Assembly (NCBI GenBank): GCA_900553045.1
Contig: USBW01000002.1
Location: 1 to 15,971 of the forward strand
Origin: an uncultured Mycoplasmatota bacterium
GTDB lineage: Bacteria; Bacillota_I; Bacilli_A; RF39; UBA660
Reading direction: 5' to 3'
Length of the DNA: 15,971 nucleotides
Below, in pieces: positions 15,687-15,971 of the stretch. The translations under genes were made by a program, and so were the position numbers. Under the pieces are notes generated by a model. The model was not told the DNA's origin and did not search any database. It was given only the letters and a program-made list of their open reading frames with translations. The number at the start of each line of letters is the position of its first letter. Position 1 is the first letter of the stretch.

Positions 15687-15971
15687 TTATTTACCTGATT
15701 TTACCTCGAGAATTTTATCTGCTATTTTAGCTTTTCTTAAAGGATCTACTTCTTTTTGCATTTCTTCTTTTAACTTCTTAATCAGACAAAGCTGATTGTA
15801 AGACTTTATCACATTCAAGTAGTCCTCAAAAGACGCCTCATCTTTCTCTCCTACTACTTCATAGCCTATGACCTCTTTTAAATAGTTACTCACTTCTTCC
15901 TTATCACTCAGATAAGTAATGAAGTCTGCTAAAACTAAACCAGCATTCTGTTTAGCATAGTAGATAATTTC
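15687..15971 (-). CDS. dnaG: DNA primase DnaG, C-terminal part (5' end outside window)
   Basis: Primase makes RNA primers for the lagging strand and docks on DnaB helicase through its C-terminal domain. Only the last 94 residues are visible; the frame stays open to the window edge (EIIYYAKQNAGLVLADFITY before the apparent GTG at 15893), so that GTG is not a start. The visible part is helical, with SFEDYLNVIKSYN and LIKKLKEEMQKEVDPLRKAKIADKIL. This is the pattern of the DnaG C-terminal helical hairpin, which ends with a K-E-x-D-P-xx-K-A-K-I-A-x-K-I run. The catalytic Toprim and zinc domains are not in view. Its position just before rpoD is the classic macromolecular-synthesis order and supports the call. 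Confidence 0.88.
   Translation of the reverse strand, partial: EIIYYAKQNAGLVLADFITYLSDKEEVSNYLKEVIGYEVVGEKDEASFEDYLNVIKSYNQLCLIKKLKEEMQKEVDPLRKAKIADKILEVKSGK

Noticed and set aside
15491..15795. Plus-strand ORFs opposite rpoD and dnaG
   Set aside because: They are antisense to certain genes, with no start signals and low-complexity S/F/L translation.
15687..15893. A complete 68-aa gene starting at GTG 15893
   Set aside because: The frame stays open to the window edge and the residues fit the DnaG C-terminus, so it is a fragment of a larger gene.

Overview
The window is AT-rich chromosomal DNA from a low-GC Gram-positive bacterium in the broad Bacilli/Erysipelotrichia/Mollicutes-related group. 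The evidence is a CIRCE/HrcA-controlled hrcA-grpE-dnaK cluster, Shine-Dalgarno sites of the AGGAGGTGAT type, a primary sigma factor and DnaG of Firmicute type, and three neighbourhoods that match Bacillus subtilis from memory: hrcA-grpE-dnaK; recD2 (yrrC)...yrrI-alaS; and dnaG-sigA-trmK...yqfQ. The standard genetic code is in use, since long essential ORFs are intact and Trp is TGG. None of the 16 visible gene ends uses TGA, however. No mobile element, CRISPR array, rRNA or tRNA gene was seen.

Layout. Almost everything reads on the minus strand, so transcription runs from high to low coordinates. Positions 15971-13911 hold the macromolecular-synthesis operon: dnaG 3' end, rpoD, trmK, closed by a hairpin terminator. 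Positions 13879-13586 hold an unrecognised 97-aa protein. A short plus-strand island (12647-13548) carries an XRE-type regulator and a YqfQ/VrrA-like protein, each followed by its own terminator. The XRE gene is divergent from a SpoVT/AbrB-like regulator (12449-11964), with a facing promoter pair between them. Then come tex-recD2 and a small membrane protein (11777-7244), followed by a YrrI-type permease, a P-loop nucleotide kinase and a compact alaS (7180-3733). The heat-shock operon hrcA-grpE-dnaK (3578-129) has a clear sigma-A promoter over a CIRCE operator and ends in a terminator. The first 37 bases are the 5' end of a further minus-strand gene, possibly an oligoendopeptidase F.

How the genes work together. 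HrcA represses its own operon through CIRCE, and DnaK and GrpE form the Hsp70 folding cycle; dnaJ does not follow dnaK. RecD2 and Tex serve DNA repair and nucleic-acid metabolism. AlaRS and TrmK serve translation, and DnaG and RpoD serve replication priming and transcription initiation. The accessory-looking part is 11964-13879, with two small regulators, a low-complexity protein with a sporulation-type promoter candidate, and an orphan.

Most of the window is ordinary conserved core. The points most worth a second look are the compact AlaRS without beta-barrel and C-Ala domains, the five-codon leader ORF ahead of the SpoVT-like gene, the sporulation-like promoter candidate before the YqfQ-like gene, the absence of TGA stops, and the orphan at 13586-13879. 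I found no clear evidence of an undescribed multi-gene system.
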